Origin: Ruminiclostridium papyrosolvens C7
Lineage (GTDB): Bacteria; Bacillota; Clostridia; Acetivibrionales; DSM-1351
DNA: 64,000 bases
NCBI RefSeq assembly: GCF_000421965.1
Contig: NZ_ATAY01000023.1
Coordinates: 1 to 64,000, forward strand
Direction: 5' to 3'
The notes beneath the pieces were generated by a model. That model searched no databases. It worked only from the letters and a program-made list of their open reading frames with translations, and was not told where the DNA came from. This document shows positions 1 through 7,863 of the stretch, one piece after another. Every line of letters starts with the position of its first letter. Position 1 is the stretch's first letter. The translations under genes and the position numbers were made by a program.

Positions 1-893
1 ATGGGCTTCATAAAATCAGGTATTATTCGGTAGATATAGCCGGAAACAAAGAAGAAGTGAAAACGGCAGAGGTAAATATAGATAATACCGTACCTGTTAC
101 CTCCGCAAAAGTACCTGCCGATTGGTCAAAGGAAGACGTGACAGTTACACTGACTGCAACAGACGACCAAAGTGGGGTTGCCCAAACATATTATTCAATA
201 GATGAATCGGAATATCTGGAAGGAACCTCATTCACGGTAAAAGGGGACGGGATTCACAAAATCAGGTATTATTCGGTAGATATAGCCGGAAACAAAGAAG
301 AGGTAAAAACGGCAGAGGTCAAAATTAAGAAATCGGAGCCTGTTATAACTTTGGATTTATCTGATGAATATAGTATTTGCACAAATTTGAAACTATCTTA
401 TAATATAGAGAAAAATGGATATGACATAGTTAGTGAAAAAATGGTAGTACTTGGTCCTAATGAAACTACTGGAAAAGTTGTAAAGAACAACTCCTGCATC
501 AAATTGGATAAACCCGGAAAATACACTGTTACAGTTACAATTAAAGATGCAGACGGTAATATCACTACAGTTGAGAAGCAATTTGAGGTTTATCTGCCTG
601 CAGTTGTCATCGTAACCCCTTGCATTGTCGTTTTTAACAAAGGTGTACTTACCGTTAACGTTTTTGTACCGGGATTGGGATGCAAAAAGGAGTTTGACCT
701 TGATACTGCTACACTTAACGGAGTAAAAGCTCTTTCAGATAACAAGGGTTATTATATGCAAGCAAAACTCGGGCAGTTTAAATTTGATAGATCCGATTTT
801 AAGTGGACTTTCTCATTAAATACTACCATGGAGTTCCGTTGTTACGTAGATGGTTATTTAGTTATCGGACATACCAATGTGATAGTACTATAA
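1..893 (+). CDS. C-terminal part of a repeat-containing surface-type protein (OmpL47-like domains)
   Basis: The frame is open from the first bases of the window, so the 5' end lies outside it; the first internal start-like codon (GTG at 57) is not the real start. The visible part holds about one and a half Ig-like repeats of the type ending YYSVDIAGN, with the preceding 'TDDQSGV..TYYSID' strand pair. This pattern is typical of OmpL47-type or Ig-like modules in secreted Firmicutes proteins that carry several copies. From about base 330 the sequence changes to a different C-terminal region of about 185 residues with another beta-rich module (GKYTVTVTIKDADGN) and no dockerin, LPXTG motif or SLH domain. 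Family assignment is by pattern only. Function is unknown; an extracellular or cell-surface role is inferred. Confidence 0.7.
   Translation, partial: GLHKIRYYSVDIAGNKEEVKTAEVNIDNTVPVTSAKVPADWSKEDVTVTLTATDDQSGVAQTYYSIDESEYLEGTSFTVKGDGIHKIRYYSVDIAGNKEEVKTAEVKIKKSEPVITLDLSDEYSICTNLKLSYNIEKNGYDIVSEKMVVLGPNETTGKVVKNNSCIKLDKPGKYTVTVTIKDADGNITTVEKQFEVYLPAVVIVTPCIVVFNKGVLTVNVFVPGLGCKKEFDLDTATLNGVKALSDNKGYYMQAKLGQFKFDRSDFKWTFSLNTTMEFRCYVDGYLVIGHTNVIVL
3..320 (+). repeat. 82-codon tandem protein repeat, near-identical at DNA level
   Basis: Bases 3-74 and 249-320 are the same segment of the repeat unit with about 5 mismatches in 72 bases. The period is 246 bp (82 codons). Such high DNA identity suggests recent duplication or gene conversion; more copies probably lie upstream of the window. 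Confidence 0.8.
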
Positions 894-917
894 AAAATTC
901 TATTGATATTTAAATTA

Positions 918-967
918 GCTTCCTTATCGGTGTACAGTGTATGTAACTGATAAGGAAGCATTTTTTA
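918..967 (+). terminator. Rho-independent terminator
   Basis: An 11-bp perfect stem (GCTTCCTTATC / GATAAGGAAGC) with a 20-nt loop is followed by ATTTTTTAT. It ends the transcript of the OmpL47-like gene. Confidence 0.85.
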
Positions 968-1367
968 TAATTTAACTATTGAAATTTTGATTAAAATGGT
1001 TATTATATGATACAATGTATTTAAATGGATAATTTGAACATTGACATTTGGATAATTTAGCTTAGTTATACATTAGCAACATATACGAATTACATTTGTT
1101 GTATTTTCCTTTTGCTCTCCTTTTTAGAATAAAAAGAGATTCTCTCTTCTTACATTCCCTATGAAATTCGGCAGTACATTCAAAATTATCCAATATAATG
1201 AGTAGGTTTAAGGGCTTTAGGTATCCTTTTTGCCTAAATTTTATTATTAGGGGGTGAGTACTGCAATTTTTACAAGTGATAAGTTTGCTCAAATATTTAG
1301 GGCAATTTATAAAAGCAAAAGAGAAAGAATGTAATTTAATGTTAGACAAAGAATAGGAGGATTTTAT
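968..1367 (+). other. Non-coding leader region upstream of the GH30 xylanase
   Basis: About 400 bp without a credible gene. The only long open frame (minus strand, 1062-1349) lacks a ribosome binding site and looks fortuitous. A weak 6-bp hairpin (TTTAGG 1216-1221 / CCTAAA 1233-1238) is followed by a U-rich stretch and might act as an attenuator. I recognise no known riboswitch class here. If transcription starts near the promoter-like sequence at 987-1016, the xylanase mRNA would have a leader of roughly 345 nt. Confidence 0.4.
987..1016 (+). promoter_or_regulatory. Possible sigma-A promoter for the GH30 gene
   Basis: TTGATT, an 18-bp spacer, then TACAAT. The match is only fair and the start codon is about 350 bp away, so this is tentative. 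Confidence 0.3.
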
Positions 1368-2966
1368 ATGATAAAAATGATTCGTTTATTAAGTTTAACG
1401 ATGGTTTTGATGCTTTTATTAACAATGGCAATGCCATTAAATCTTTATGCAGCGTCAACAGTTACCGTGGATTGGGATACTAATTATCAAGCAATTGATG
1501 GTTTTGGCGTTTCAGAAGCTTTTCATCAGTCAAATAATATTGCTCTTTTAGGAGATACCAAGAAAAAGGAAATTTATGACTTGCTCTTTTCAACTTCCAA
1601 AGGTGCAGGATTTTCAATTTTCCGTTCTATACTTGGTGACGGAGGAACATGGGGAAATGCCACGGACGGACCAAATAAGACAATGCAGCCTTCAGAAACA
1701 ACTTGGGACTGGAAAGAAACAAACGATGACCAGATATCCATAATAAGAGAAATACAGTCTGCCTACGGAATTAACAAAATTCTTTATACTGTATGGAGTC
1801 CGCCGGCTTGGATGAAATCAAACGGTTCTACTTCAAGAGGATATCTAAAGACTGATAAATATCAAGCATATGCAACATATTTAGCCGAGCATATAAAAAA
1901 CTACAAATCAAAATTCGGGATTGATATTACTCATATTGGGATATCAAATGAGCCTAACCTTGAGACAGACTATTCTTCATGTACATGGACATCAGCTCAA
2001 TTCAAGACATTTATGAAGGATTATCTGGTACCAACTTTTGATAAAGAAGGTATTACTGCAAAAGTTATTATGGGTGAACCAATGTCTTGTACTGAATCAT
2101 TTGCAATAGACAGTTTGAATGATGCTACAGCACTGACAAGAACAGATATTGTAGGTTGTCATAATTATGGATCATCATACACAACTTTTCCAACCACAAA
2201 GGCAAAGGGAAAAGGAATATGGCAAACAGAGATATCTGATATGAATGGAAATGATATTACAATTACTGATGGCTTGAAGTGGTCAAAACAAATTTTTGAT
2301 TTTATGACAATAACTCAGGGAAATGCATGGAATTACTGGTGGGGTGCCTGCTATAAAACTTATAACGGAGAAGGCCTCATACAAATGGATATGAACTCAA
2401 AAACTTATAAAATAGCAAAAAGACTTTATACAATCGGTCAATATTCAAGATTTATAAGGCCGGGGTGGCAAAGATTCTCCGCTACTTCTAATCCTGTATC
2501 CAATGTATATGTTACCGCATATAAAGATCCTGCTACTGGAAAATTTGCAATAGTTGCTATGAATGACGGTTCTACAAATCAATCAATTACTTATACATTG
2601 AAGGGATTTACTCCTGACTCGGTTACACCTTACACAACTTCTTCAACTCAGGATTTGGCTGAAGGTACAAAGATTACGGTAAGCGGAGGAAGCTTTACAG
2701 CTACTCTGGCAGCGAATTCCATAACTACCTTTGTTGGAGGAGGCGATGTGAACCCCGGTATCTATGGTGATGTTAACGGTGACAAAGTTGTTGATGCAAT
2801 AGATTTTGCACTTTACAAACAGTATCTCATAAAGCAGATTAGCACATTCCCGTCACCTGATGGAATGAAGCTTGCTGATGTAAACGGTGATAACAGTGTT
2901 GATGCAATTGACTTTGCTTTAGTTAAGAAGTACTTGTTGGGTTCAATACCTAAATTGCCTGTTTAA
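1368..2966 (+). CDS. Cellulosomal GH30 endo-xylanase with type I dockerin
   Basis: A 532-residue secreted enzyme. Residues 1-28 are a signal peptide with a Met/Leu-rich core ending LYA. Residues 30 to about 455 are a GH30 catalytic domain with its side beta-structure: the motif GISNEPN gives the acid/base Glu195 and WQTEIS gives the nucleophile Glu288. The segment after Tyr-Trp-Trp reads GACYKTYNGEGL and lacks the Arg-Arg-Ser-Tyr-Gly stretch which, in the glucuronoxylan-specific GH30_8 enzyme XynC of Bacillus, holds the glucuronic acid. It therefore resembles the less appendage-dependent clostridial GH30 xylanases. Residues 465-532 form a dockerin with two DVNGD...VDAIDFAL repeats. The Ala-Ile pair in each repeat is typical of mesophilic cellulolytic clostridia, so the enzyme should plug into a scaffoldin. 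The ribosome binding site AGGAGG lies 7 nt before the ATG. Confidence 0.93.
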   Translation: MIKMIRLLSLTMVLMLLLTMAMPLNLYAASTVTVDWDTNYQAIDGFGVSEAFHQSNNIALLGDTKKKEIYDLLFSTSKGAGFSIFRSILGDGGTWGNATDGPNKTMQPSETTWDWKETNDDQISIIREIQSAYGINKILYTVWSPPAWMKSNGSTSRGYLKTDKYQAYATYLAEHIKNYKSKFGIDITHIGISNEPNLETDYSSCTWTSAQFKTFMKDYLVPTFDKEGITAKVIMGEPMSCTESFAIDSLNDATALTRTDIVGCHNYGSSYTTFPTTKAKGKGIWQTEISDMNGNDITITDGLKWSKQIFDFMTITQGNAWNYWWGACYKTYNGEGLIQMDMNSKTYKIAKRLYTIGQYSRFIRPGWQRFSATSNPVSNVYVTAYKDPATGKFAIVAMNDGSTNQSITYTLKGFTPDSVTPYTTSSTQDLAEGTKITVSGGSFTATLAANSITTFVGGGDVNPGIYGDVNGDKVVDAIDFALYKQYLIKQISTFPSPDGMKLADVNGDNSVDAIDFALVKKYLLGSIPKLPV

Positions 2967-2995
2967 GGTTATTTCATTTTAAATTAATATATAAG

Positions 2996-3030
2996 AAAAA
3001 AGGACAAGGAGAAATCCCTTGTTCTTTTTT
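2996..3030 (+). terminator. Rho-independent terminator after the GH30 gene
   Basis: The stem GGACAAGG / CCTTGTTC (one G-T pair), flanked by an A-run and a seven-T tail, could work in both directions. Confidence 0.85.
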
Positions 3031-3098
3031 TAATACTTTAGGAGTTTAATATTTTTCAATAGGACATACTACAAATAAACAATTATAGGAGGTTTTTT

Positions 3099-3365
3099 AT
3101 GAATAATATTGATGCTGCAATAGACAGAATTAAAATACTGGAGTGTCCTACAGGAGAAATAGAAAACCGGGTTGCGGGTATACTTGAAAACTATGGTGTT
3201 GCTGAACGCAGCAAAGTTAATATATCCAGAGTAAAAAATCTTGATCAGGATCAAGCACAGGCATATAATGTGAAATTTCAGGGAGAGGACAGTTCAATTG
3301 TTGTTCTGGCAAAGTCTGGACTTGATGACTACGTTGCAAAAGTTGTTGATGCATATAAAAAGTGA
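3099..3365 (+). CDS. Small conserved-looking protein of unknown function (88 aa)
   Basis: I do not recognise this family. The ATG is preceded by a strong AGGAGGT at good spacing, and codon use resembles the neighbours, so the gene is probably real. The product is acidic, soluble, without signal peptide, membrane segment or cysteine pair beyond one Cys, and looks like a small alpha/beta protein (an N-terminal helix, then strands around YNVKFQGEDSSIVVLAKS and a C-terminal helix). It sits alone between a terminator and the GH115 gene. Confidence 0.6.
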   Translation: MNNIDAAIDRIKILECPTGEIENRVAGILENYGVAERSKVNISRVKNLDQDQAQAYNVKFQGEDSSIVVLAKSGLDDYVAKVVDAYKK

Positions 3366-3470
3366 TTGCAAATACTTGGAATATTTACGAAATTCATTTA
3401 TAATCATCATTATGTATCGCTTTTATAAAAGTATAAATTAAACACTGAACTAATATCTAACGGGAATTGA

Positions 3471-3519
3471 ATCTCCCACTGAATGGTGACTTGTTTAATA
3501 TTACTTAGGAATGGGAGAT
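3471..3519 (+). promoter_or_regulatory. Inverted repeat that would mask the GH115 ribosome binding site
   Basis: ATCTCCCA (3471-3478) and TGGGAGAT (3512-3519) are perfect 8-bp complements separated by 33 nt. The right arm contains GGGAG, the only Shine-Dalgarno-like sequence before the ATG at 3529. In a transcript starting upstream of 3471 the site would be paired. A role in translation control is inferred. Confidence 0.45.
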
Positions 3520-3528
3520 AAATTTTGA

Positions 3529-6378
3529 ATGATAAAAATGGATGATTTCACTATTGTCAAAGATAAAAAAGCAGCCAAGATATATGTTGATGCAAAAGGG
3601 CGTGATTATGACGGATTGAGCCTTGTAGCACAGTCCTTTGCAAATGATATTAATTTGGTTGTTGATACAGTACCAATGGTTACAACCGATATTTCTCTAT
3701 TAGATGGTACAATAATTGTTGTTGGTTCTATTGGAAATAATGATTTAATTGATAGATTAATTTGTGAAGGTAAAATAGATGTATCACCAATAAAAGACAA
3801 GTGGGAATGTTATAGGATTTGTGTTGTTGAGAGGCCTGTTCCGGGAGTTGACAGAGCTATGGTCATCGTAGGAAGTGACAAGAGGGGAACCATTTACGGT
3901 ATTTATCACATATCAGAATTGATTGGCGTAAGTCCTTGGGTTTATTGGGCTGATGTACTACCTGCGAAGAAGTTCGTGCTTGATATTCCCGAAGATAAAT
4001 TAAATTTTACTTCAAAGGAGCCATCCGTAAAATACAGGGGTATTTTTCTTAACGATGAGTGGCCTTCTTTAGGTACATGGACAACAAATAAGTTTGGTGA
4101 TTTCAACGAAGATTTATATGTCAAAGTTTTTGAATTACTTTTAAGGCTTAAAGGAAATTTTCTATGGCCGGCAATGTGGAGTGCAATATTCAGCGAAAAC
4201 GGGAAAAGCAGCAGTATTGCCAACGCAAAACTAGCTGATGCATATGGAATTGTAATGAGTACTTCACACCATGAGCCGATGTTCCGCGCCGGTGAGGAGT
4301 GGCAGAAGCATTATAAAAGGTACGGAACAAGTAATGAATGGAATTTTGCAAACAATAAAGACGCTATTACCAAATTCTGGGAAGATGGGGTTAAACGAAA
4401 TAAAGACTACCAGAATGTAATTACACTTGGTATGAGGGGAGAACGTGATTCTTCTCTGGATGGCGGTCTACAGGAAAACATTGACCTGCTGAAAAGTATA
4501 ATAACTACCCAAAAAGAATTATTAAAAAAGTATAGTCTTGATAATGCTCCACAGGTACTTACCATTTACAAAGAGGTTGAGGAGTTCTGGTACGGAACCG
4601 AAACCGTAGAAGGTTTGAAAAACTGGAATGTCCTCGATGACGTAATTATTATGCTGGCAGAGGATAATTTCGGGAATATGCGTACTCTTCCGACTCCTGC
4701 TGATAGAGACAGAAAAGCAGGATGGGGCATGTATTATCATTTTGATTATCATGGAGGGCCGATATCCTATGAGTGGGTTAATACCGTACCTTTGGAAAAA
4801 GTTTGGGAACAGATGACCATGGCCTACGAATATGGTATTCAAGACATTTGGATAGTTAATGTTGGGGATTTAAAGCCAATGGAGTTTCCAATATCTTACT
4901 TCTTGAATCTTGCTTATGACTTTGAAATGTGGGGAAGAAACGGACTAAATAAAACCGGGGAATTTACAAAAAAATGGGTTAAGCAGCAATTCTGTGGTGT
5001 TACAAACAATGAGACATTACAAGGGATAGCAACTGTATTGTCGCGTTATACCAGAATAAACGGAATCCGTAAACCGGAGACATTGACTTGTGAAACCTTC
5101 AGTACTACATATTACAATGAAGCCCAAAGAGTACTGGCTCAAGCAATCAGTCTTGAAAATGATGCAAAGAAATATTATAGCAAAATGCCGGAACACTTCA
5201 AGGATACATATTATCAACTTATTTACTACCCTGCAGTTGCATCGGCAAATGTTGTAAAAATGCAAATCTATGCAGGACTGAATAAAAAATACTATCATAT
5301 TAAAAGTGTTCTGGCCAATAAATACGCTGCATTAGTTGAGGAAACGATTACAGCTGATAAGCAAATGCAAAGCTATTACAATGATACTATGTCAGGCGGA
5401 AAATGGCAGGGTATAATGGGCTCTGCACATATCGGATATATAAACTGGGATTCAACAGGCTGGCATTATCCTGAAGTGAACTGCATAATTCCATCAGCTG
5501 TTGCTCATATGATAGTAGACATAGAAGGGAATGAAAAAGGATACAGCTCAGGAACGGCTATATTTCCGGCATTTACAAATCTAATGAAAGAGACCTATCG
5601 TGTTACCATTAGTAACGGTGGAACAGATAAATTTAATTTTAATATAGAGACAAGTGGGGATTGGGTTAAAGCTAACCTTGTAAAGGGTAGTATAACTGAT
5701 GGAGAGACAATTCAGGTTTCAGTTGATTGGGATAAGGTTGCAAAAACCACAAGAGGTTTTATTAAAATTTCAGGTGCGGGACAGACGGTGAGTGTAAATA
5801 TAAATGCTAAAGTGATTGACGTAGGAAGTCTTCCACAAATGACTTTTGTAGAAACCAATAACGTTGTATCAATAGAAGCTGAGCATACATCAAACCGTGT
5901 TGCAAAATCCGATGTTGAATGGAAAGTTATTGAAAATTACGGGCGAACATTGTCATCTGCTAAAATGTTTCCTATAACTGTTTCCTTTGAAAAAACTGAG
6001 GACGCACCGTACCTCGAATATATGATTTACCTAGAGCAGGAAGGGGAGTTTGTATTGACAGCTTTTTTTGCTCCAACTAATAACCTGTCTAAAGAAAGCA
6101 GATTAAAATATGGTGTATCCTTTGACGATTCGGCTCCGGTTGTCGTTGATACACTACCCGATGACTTTGCAGCCGGCAACCATGACAATGAAGCATGGTG
6201 TAAAGGAGTTATGGAAAATATTCATACTACAACAACTACTCACAGGTTGGGAAAAGGAATTCATATTCTACGTATTTACGGATTAGATGCAGGTTTGGTG
6301 TTGCAAAAACTTGTTTTATCAAATGGAATTCTTCCATATTCATATTTAGGCCCTGAAGAGAGTTATTACAAAAAGTAG
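3529..6378 (+). CDS. GH115 alpha-glucuronidase, probably intracellular
   Basis: A 949-residue protein of the GH115 family, which removes (4-O-methyl-)glucuronic acid from xylan or its fragments. Recognisable family blocks are YRGIFLNDEWPSLG (about residue 167), LLRLKGNFLWPAMW (about 205) and MSTSHHEPMFRAG (about 240), followed by the C-terminal GH115 domain. There is no signal peptide and no dockerin, in contrast to the GH30 xylanase upstream. The simplest reading is that it acts in the cytoplasm on imported aldouronic acids. Transcription unit: single gene bounded by a terminator at 6391. The ATG at 3529 is chosen because the only Shine-Dalgarno-like sequence (GGGAG) is 11 nt upstream; ATG 3538 is a less likely alternative. 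Confidence 0.9.
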   Translation: MIKMDDFTIVKDKKAAKIYVDAKGRDYDGLSLVAQSFANDINLVVDTVPMVTTDISLLDGTIIVVGSIGNNDLIDRLICEGKIDVSPIKDKWECYRICVVERPVPGVDRAMVIVGSDKRGTIYGIYHISELIGVSPWVYWADVLPAKKFVLDIPEDKLNFTSKEPSVKYRGIFLNDEWPSLGTWTTNKFGDFNEDLYVKVFELLLRLKGNFLWPAMWSAIFSENGKSSSIANAKLADAYGIVMSTSHHEPMFRAGEEWQKHYKRYGTSNEWNFANNKDAITKFWEDGVKRNKDYQNVITLGMRGERDSSLDGGLQENIDLLKSIITTQKELLKKYSLDNAPQVLTIYKEVEEFWYGTETVEGLKNWNVLDDVIIMLAEDNFGNMRTLPTPADRDRKAGWGMYYHFDYHGGPISYEWVNTVPLEKVWEQMTMAYEYGIQDIWIVNVGDLKPMEFPISYFLNLAYDFEMWGRNGLNKTGEFTKKWVKQQFCGVTNNETLQGIATVLSRYTRINGIRKPETLTCETFSTTYYNEAQRVLAQAISLENDAKKYYSKMPEHFKDTYYQLIYYPAVASANVVKMQIYAGLNKKYYHIKSVLANKYAALVEETITADKQMQSYYNDTMSGGKWQGIMGSAHIGYINWDSTGWHYPEVNCIIPSAVAHMIVDIEGNEKGYSSGTAIFPAFTNLMKETYRVTISNGGTDKFNFNIETSGDWVKANLVKGSITDGETIQVSVDWDKVAKTTRGFIKISGAGQTVSVNINAKVIDVGSLPQMTFVETNNVVSIEAEHTSNRVAKSDVEWKVIENYGRTLSSAKMFPITVSFEKTEDAPYLEYMIYLEQEGEFVLTAFFAPTNNLSKESRLKYGVSFDDSAPVVVDTLPDDFAAGNHDNEAWCKGVMENIHTTTTTHRLGKGIHILRIYGLDAGLVLQKLVLSNGILPYSYLGPEESYYKK

Positions 6379-6390
6379 TATCAAATAAGT

Positions 6391-6440
6391 GCTGCTGCCC
6401 AATGGATAAAAAATATTCGTAGGGTAGCAGCTTTTTCTTT
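6391..6440 (+). terminator. Rho-independent terminator after GH115
   Basis: GCTGCTGCCC / GGGTAGCAGC (one G-T pair) with a 21-nt loop and TTTTTCTTTT tail. Confidence 0.85.
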
Positions 6441-6538
6441 TAGCTAACATTATTTGTACTATGTAGGAATTTCTGGTGTTTGATGTTATAATTACTATAT
6501 TATTAATAATTATAAAATTACTCGAATGGAGTGGTGAT

Positions 6539-7795
6539 ATGGTGAAAATCAATGGGTTGGAACTTCCACGGAACAGAGGGTTAATAGAAGATTCATATGC
6601 TATAATTTTAGCTCCATTTGCGGTTGTAAAACCTAAAGACGGTAGCAGAGAACATGACGATAAATTGGCAGAAAATGAAAATAGAGGCTCATTTCAGAGA
6701 GACCGTGACAGAATTATTCATTCAAAGGCTTTCAGGAGACTCATGTACAAGACACAGGTATTTGTAAATCATGAAGGCGATCATTTCAGGACACGATTGA
6801 CACATACCTTGGAAGTCGCCCAATTTGCCCGTGGGATTTCTAAATCACTGGCATTAAATGAAGATCTTGCAGAGGCAATAGCTTTGGGGCATGATTTAGG
6901 ACACACCCCATTTGGACATGCAGTTGAGAGATTTTTAAACGAAGAACTTAAAAGCAGAGAAATGGGTCATTTTTATCACAACGAACAAAGCGTAAGAGTT
7001 GTTGATTTTATTGAACGGCGAAGTGATGACTATTTCGGGTTAAATTTAACCGGTGAAGTAAGAGAAGGAATTTTAAAACATAATACTGATAGAAGCGGTA
7101 TTTATGAAAATTTGAATCCACGTAAGCCTTGTTTTTCTCTGGAAGGTCAGGTAGTAGAATTAGTTGATACCATAGCATACTTATGCCATGACTTACAAGA
7201 TGGTATCGAGTCAGGTTTAATAGAGAACGCAATGTCAAAGAATATAGATTTTAAAAGAGACATTAATGAAATTATTTCTATAATTAATGATTTATTAAAG
7301 TCTGAAAAGAAGGAAATAGGAGTCACAAAATATTCTGATACCTATTTTATCGATAGTCTCATTCACAAACTTATTATGAGTGTCACAGAACAAAGTGTTG
7401 TAAATTTAGTAGAGAAAAAAATTGAAACCTTAGAAAATGTTAAGTCATTAGCGCTAAAAGGAGAGAAACTTATCACTCTTAAAAAGGAGGATGAAGATAC
7501 ATTTAAAAAACTTAAAGCTTTAATATATAAGTCAGTTTACGGTATACACACTATTCAAACTATGGACAGCAAGGCTGTAACTGTTGTCAAGGACCTGTTC
7601 GAGACATTTACAAACAATCCAAGGTTATTACCACCTGAAGAGTTATATAAATATATGCATATCGAGAATCCCCCTGATTACGGTGGGTTTACCAATAATG
7701 AAATACATGTAATTTGCGATTATATTGCCGGAATGACAGACAGGTTCGCATTAGAGGAACATGAAAGAATAAGAAATCCCCACATTAAAATTTAA
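6539..7795 (+). CDS. dgt: Deoxyguanosinetriphosphate triphosphohydrolase-like HD protein
   Basis: The product (418 aa) belongs to the dGTPase family of HD-domain enzymes, which split dNTPs into deoxynucleoside and triphosphate. Metal-binding signatures are visible: RTRLTHTLEVAQFAR (first His), ALGHDLGHTPFGH (HD pair and flanking His) and, further on, a conserved Asp in ELVDTIAYLCHD. The N-terminal RGSFQRDRDRIIHSKAFRRL block is characteristic. The frame is open further upstream to 6476, but those extra 21 residues are hydrophobic and unlike the family. The ATG at 6539 has GGAG 7 nt upstream and gives the normal family start. It is a single-gene unit between two intergenic regions; no dNTP-linked partner is adjacent. 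Confidence 0.9.
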   Translation: MVKINGLELPRNRGLIEDSYAIILAPFAVVKPKDGSREHDDKLAENENRGSFQRDRDRIIHSKAFRRLMYKTQVFVNHEGDHFRTRLTHTLEVAQFARGISKSLALNEDLAEAIALGHDLGHTPFGHAVERFLNEELKSREMGHFYHNEQSVRVVDFIERRSDDYFGLNLTGEVREGILKHNTDRSGIYENLNPRKPCFSLEGQVVELVDTIAYLCHDLQDGIESGLIENAMSKNIDFKRDINEIISIINDLLKSEKKEIGVTKYSDTYFIDSLIHKLIMSVTEQSVVNLVEKKIETLENVKSLALKGEKLITLKKEDEDTFKKLKALIYKSVYGIHTIQTMDSKAVTVVKDLFETFTNNPRLLPPEELYKYMHIENPPDYGGFTNNEIHVICDYIAGMTDRFALEEHERIRNPHIKI

Positions 7796-7810
7796 TTATC
7801 TGGTAGTAAA

Positions 7811-7856
7811 TCTCCTGTGAATTTTTACCTAAACATTAGAGTATAATTACAGGAGA
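7811..7856 (+). promoter_or_regulatory. Inverted repeat that would mask the toxin gene's ribosome binding site
   Basis: TCTCCTGT (7811-7818) and ACAGGAGA (7849-7856) are perfect 8-bp complements; the right arm is the ribosome binding site of the toxin gene (ATG 7864). A TATAAT sits at 7842-7847 inside the loop, so transcripts reading through from dgt would be masked while a transcript starting just downstream of that box would not. The promoter has no clear -35 box. Confidence 0.4.
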
Positions 7857-7863
7857 TATAATA

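Noticed and set aside
1062..1349. 95-residue minus-strand open frame in the GH30 leader
   Set aside because: No ribosome binding site, no recognisable domain, composition like random AT-rich DNA, and it would converge on or interfere with the xylanase promoter region.
894..1367. Known riboswitch (for example cyclic-di-GMP type) in the long leader
   Set aside because: I looked for conserved GEMM, T-box, purine and SAM motifs and found none; only a weak 6-bp hairpin remains.
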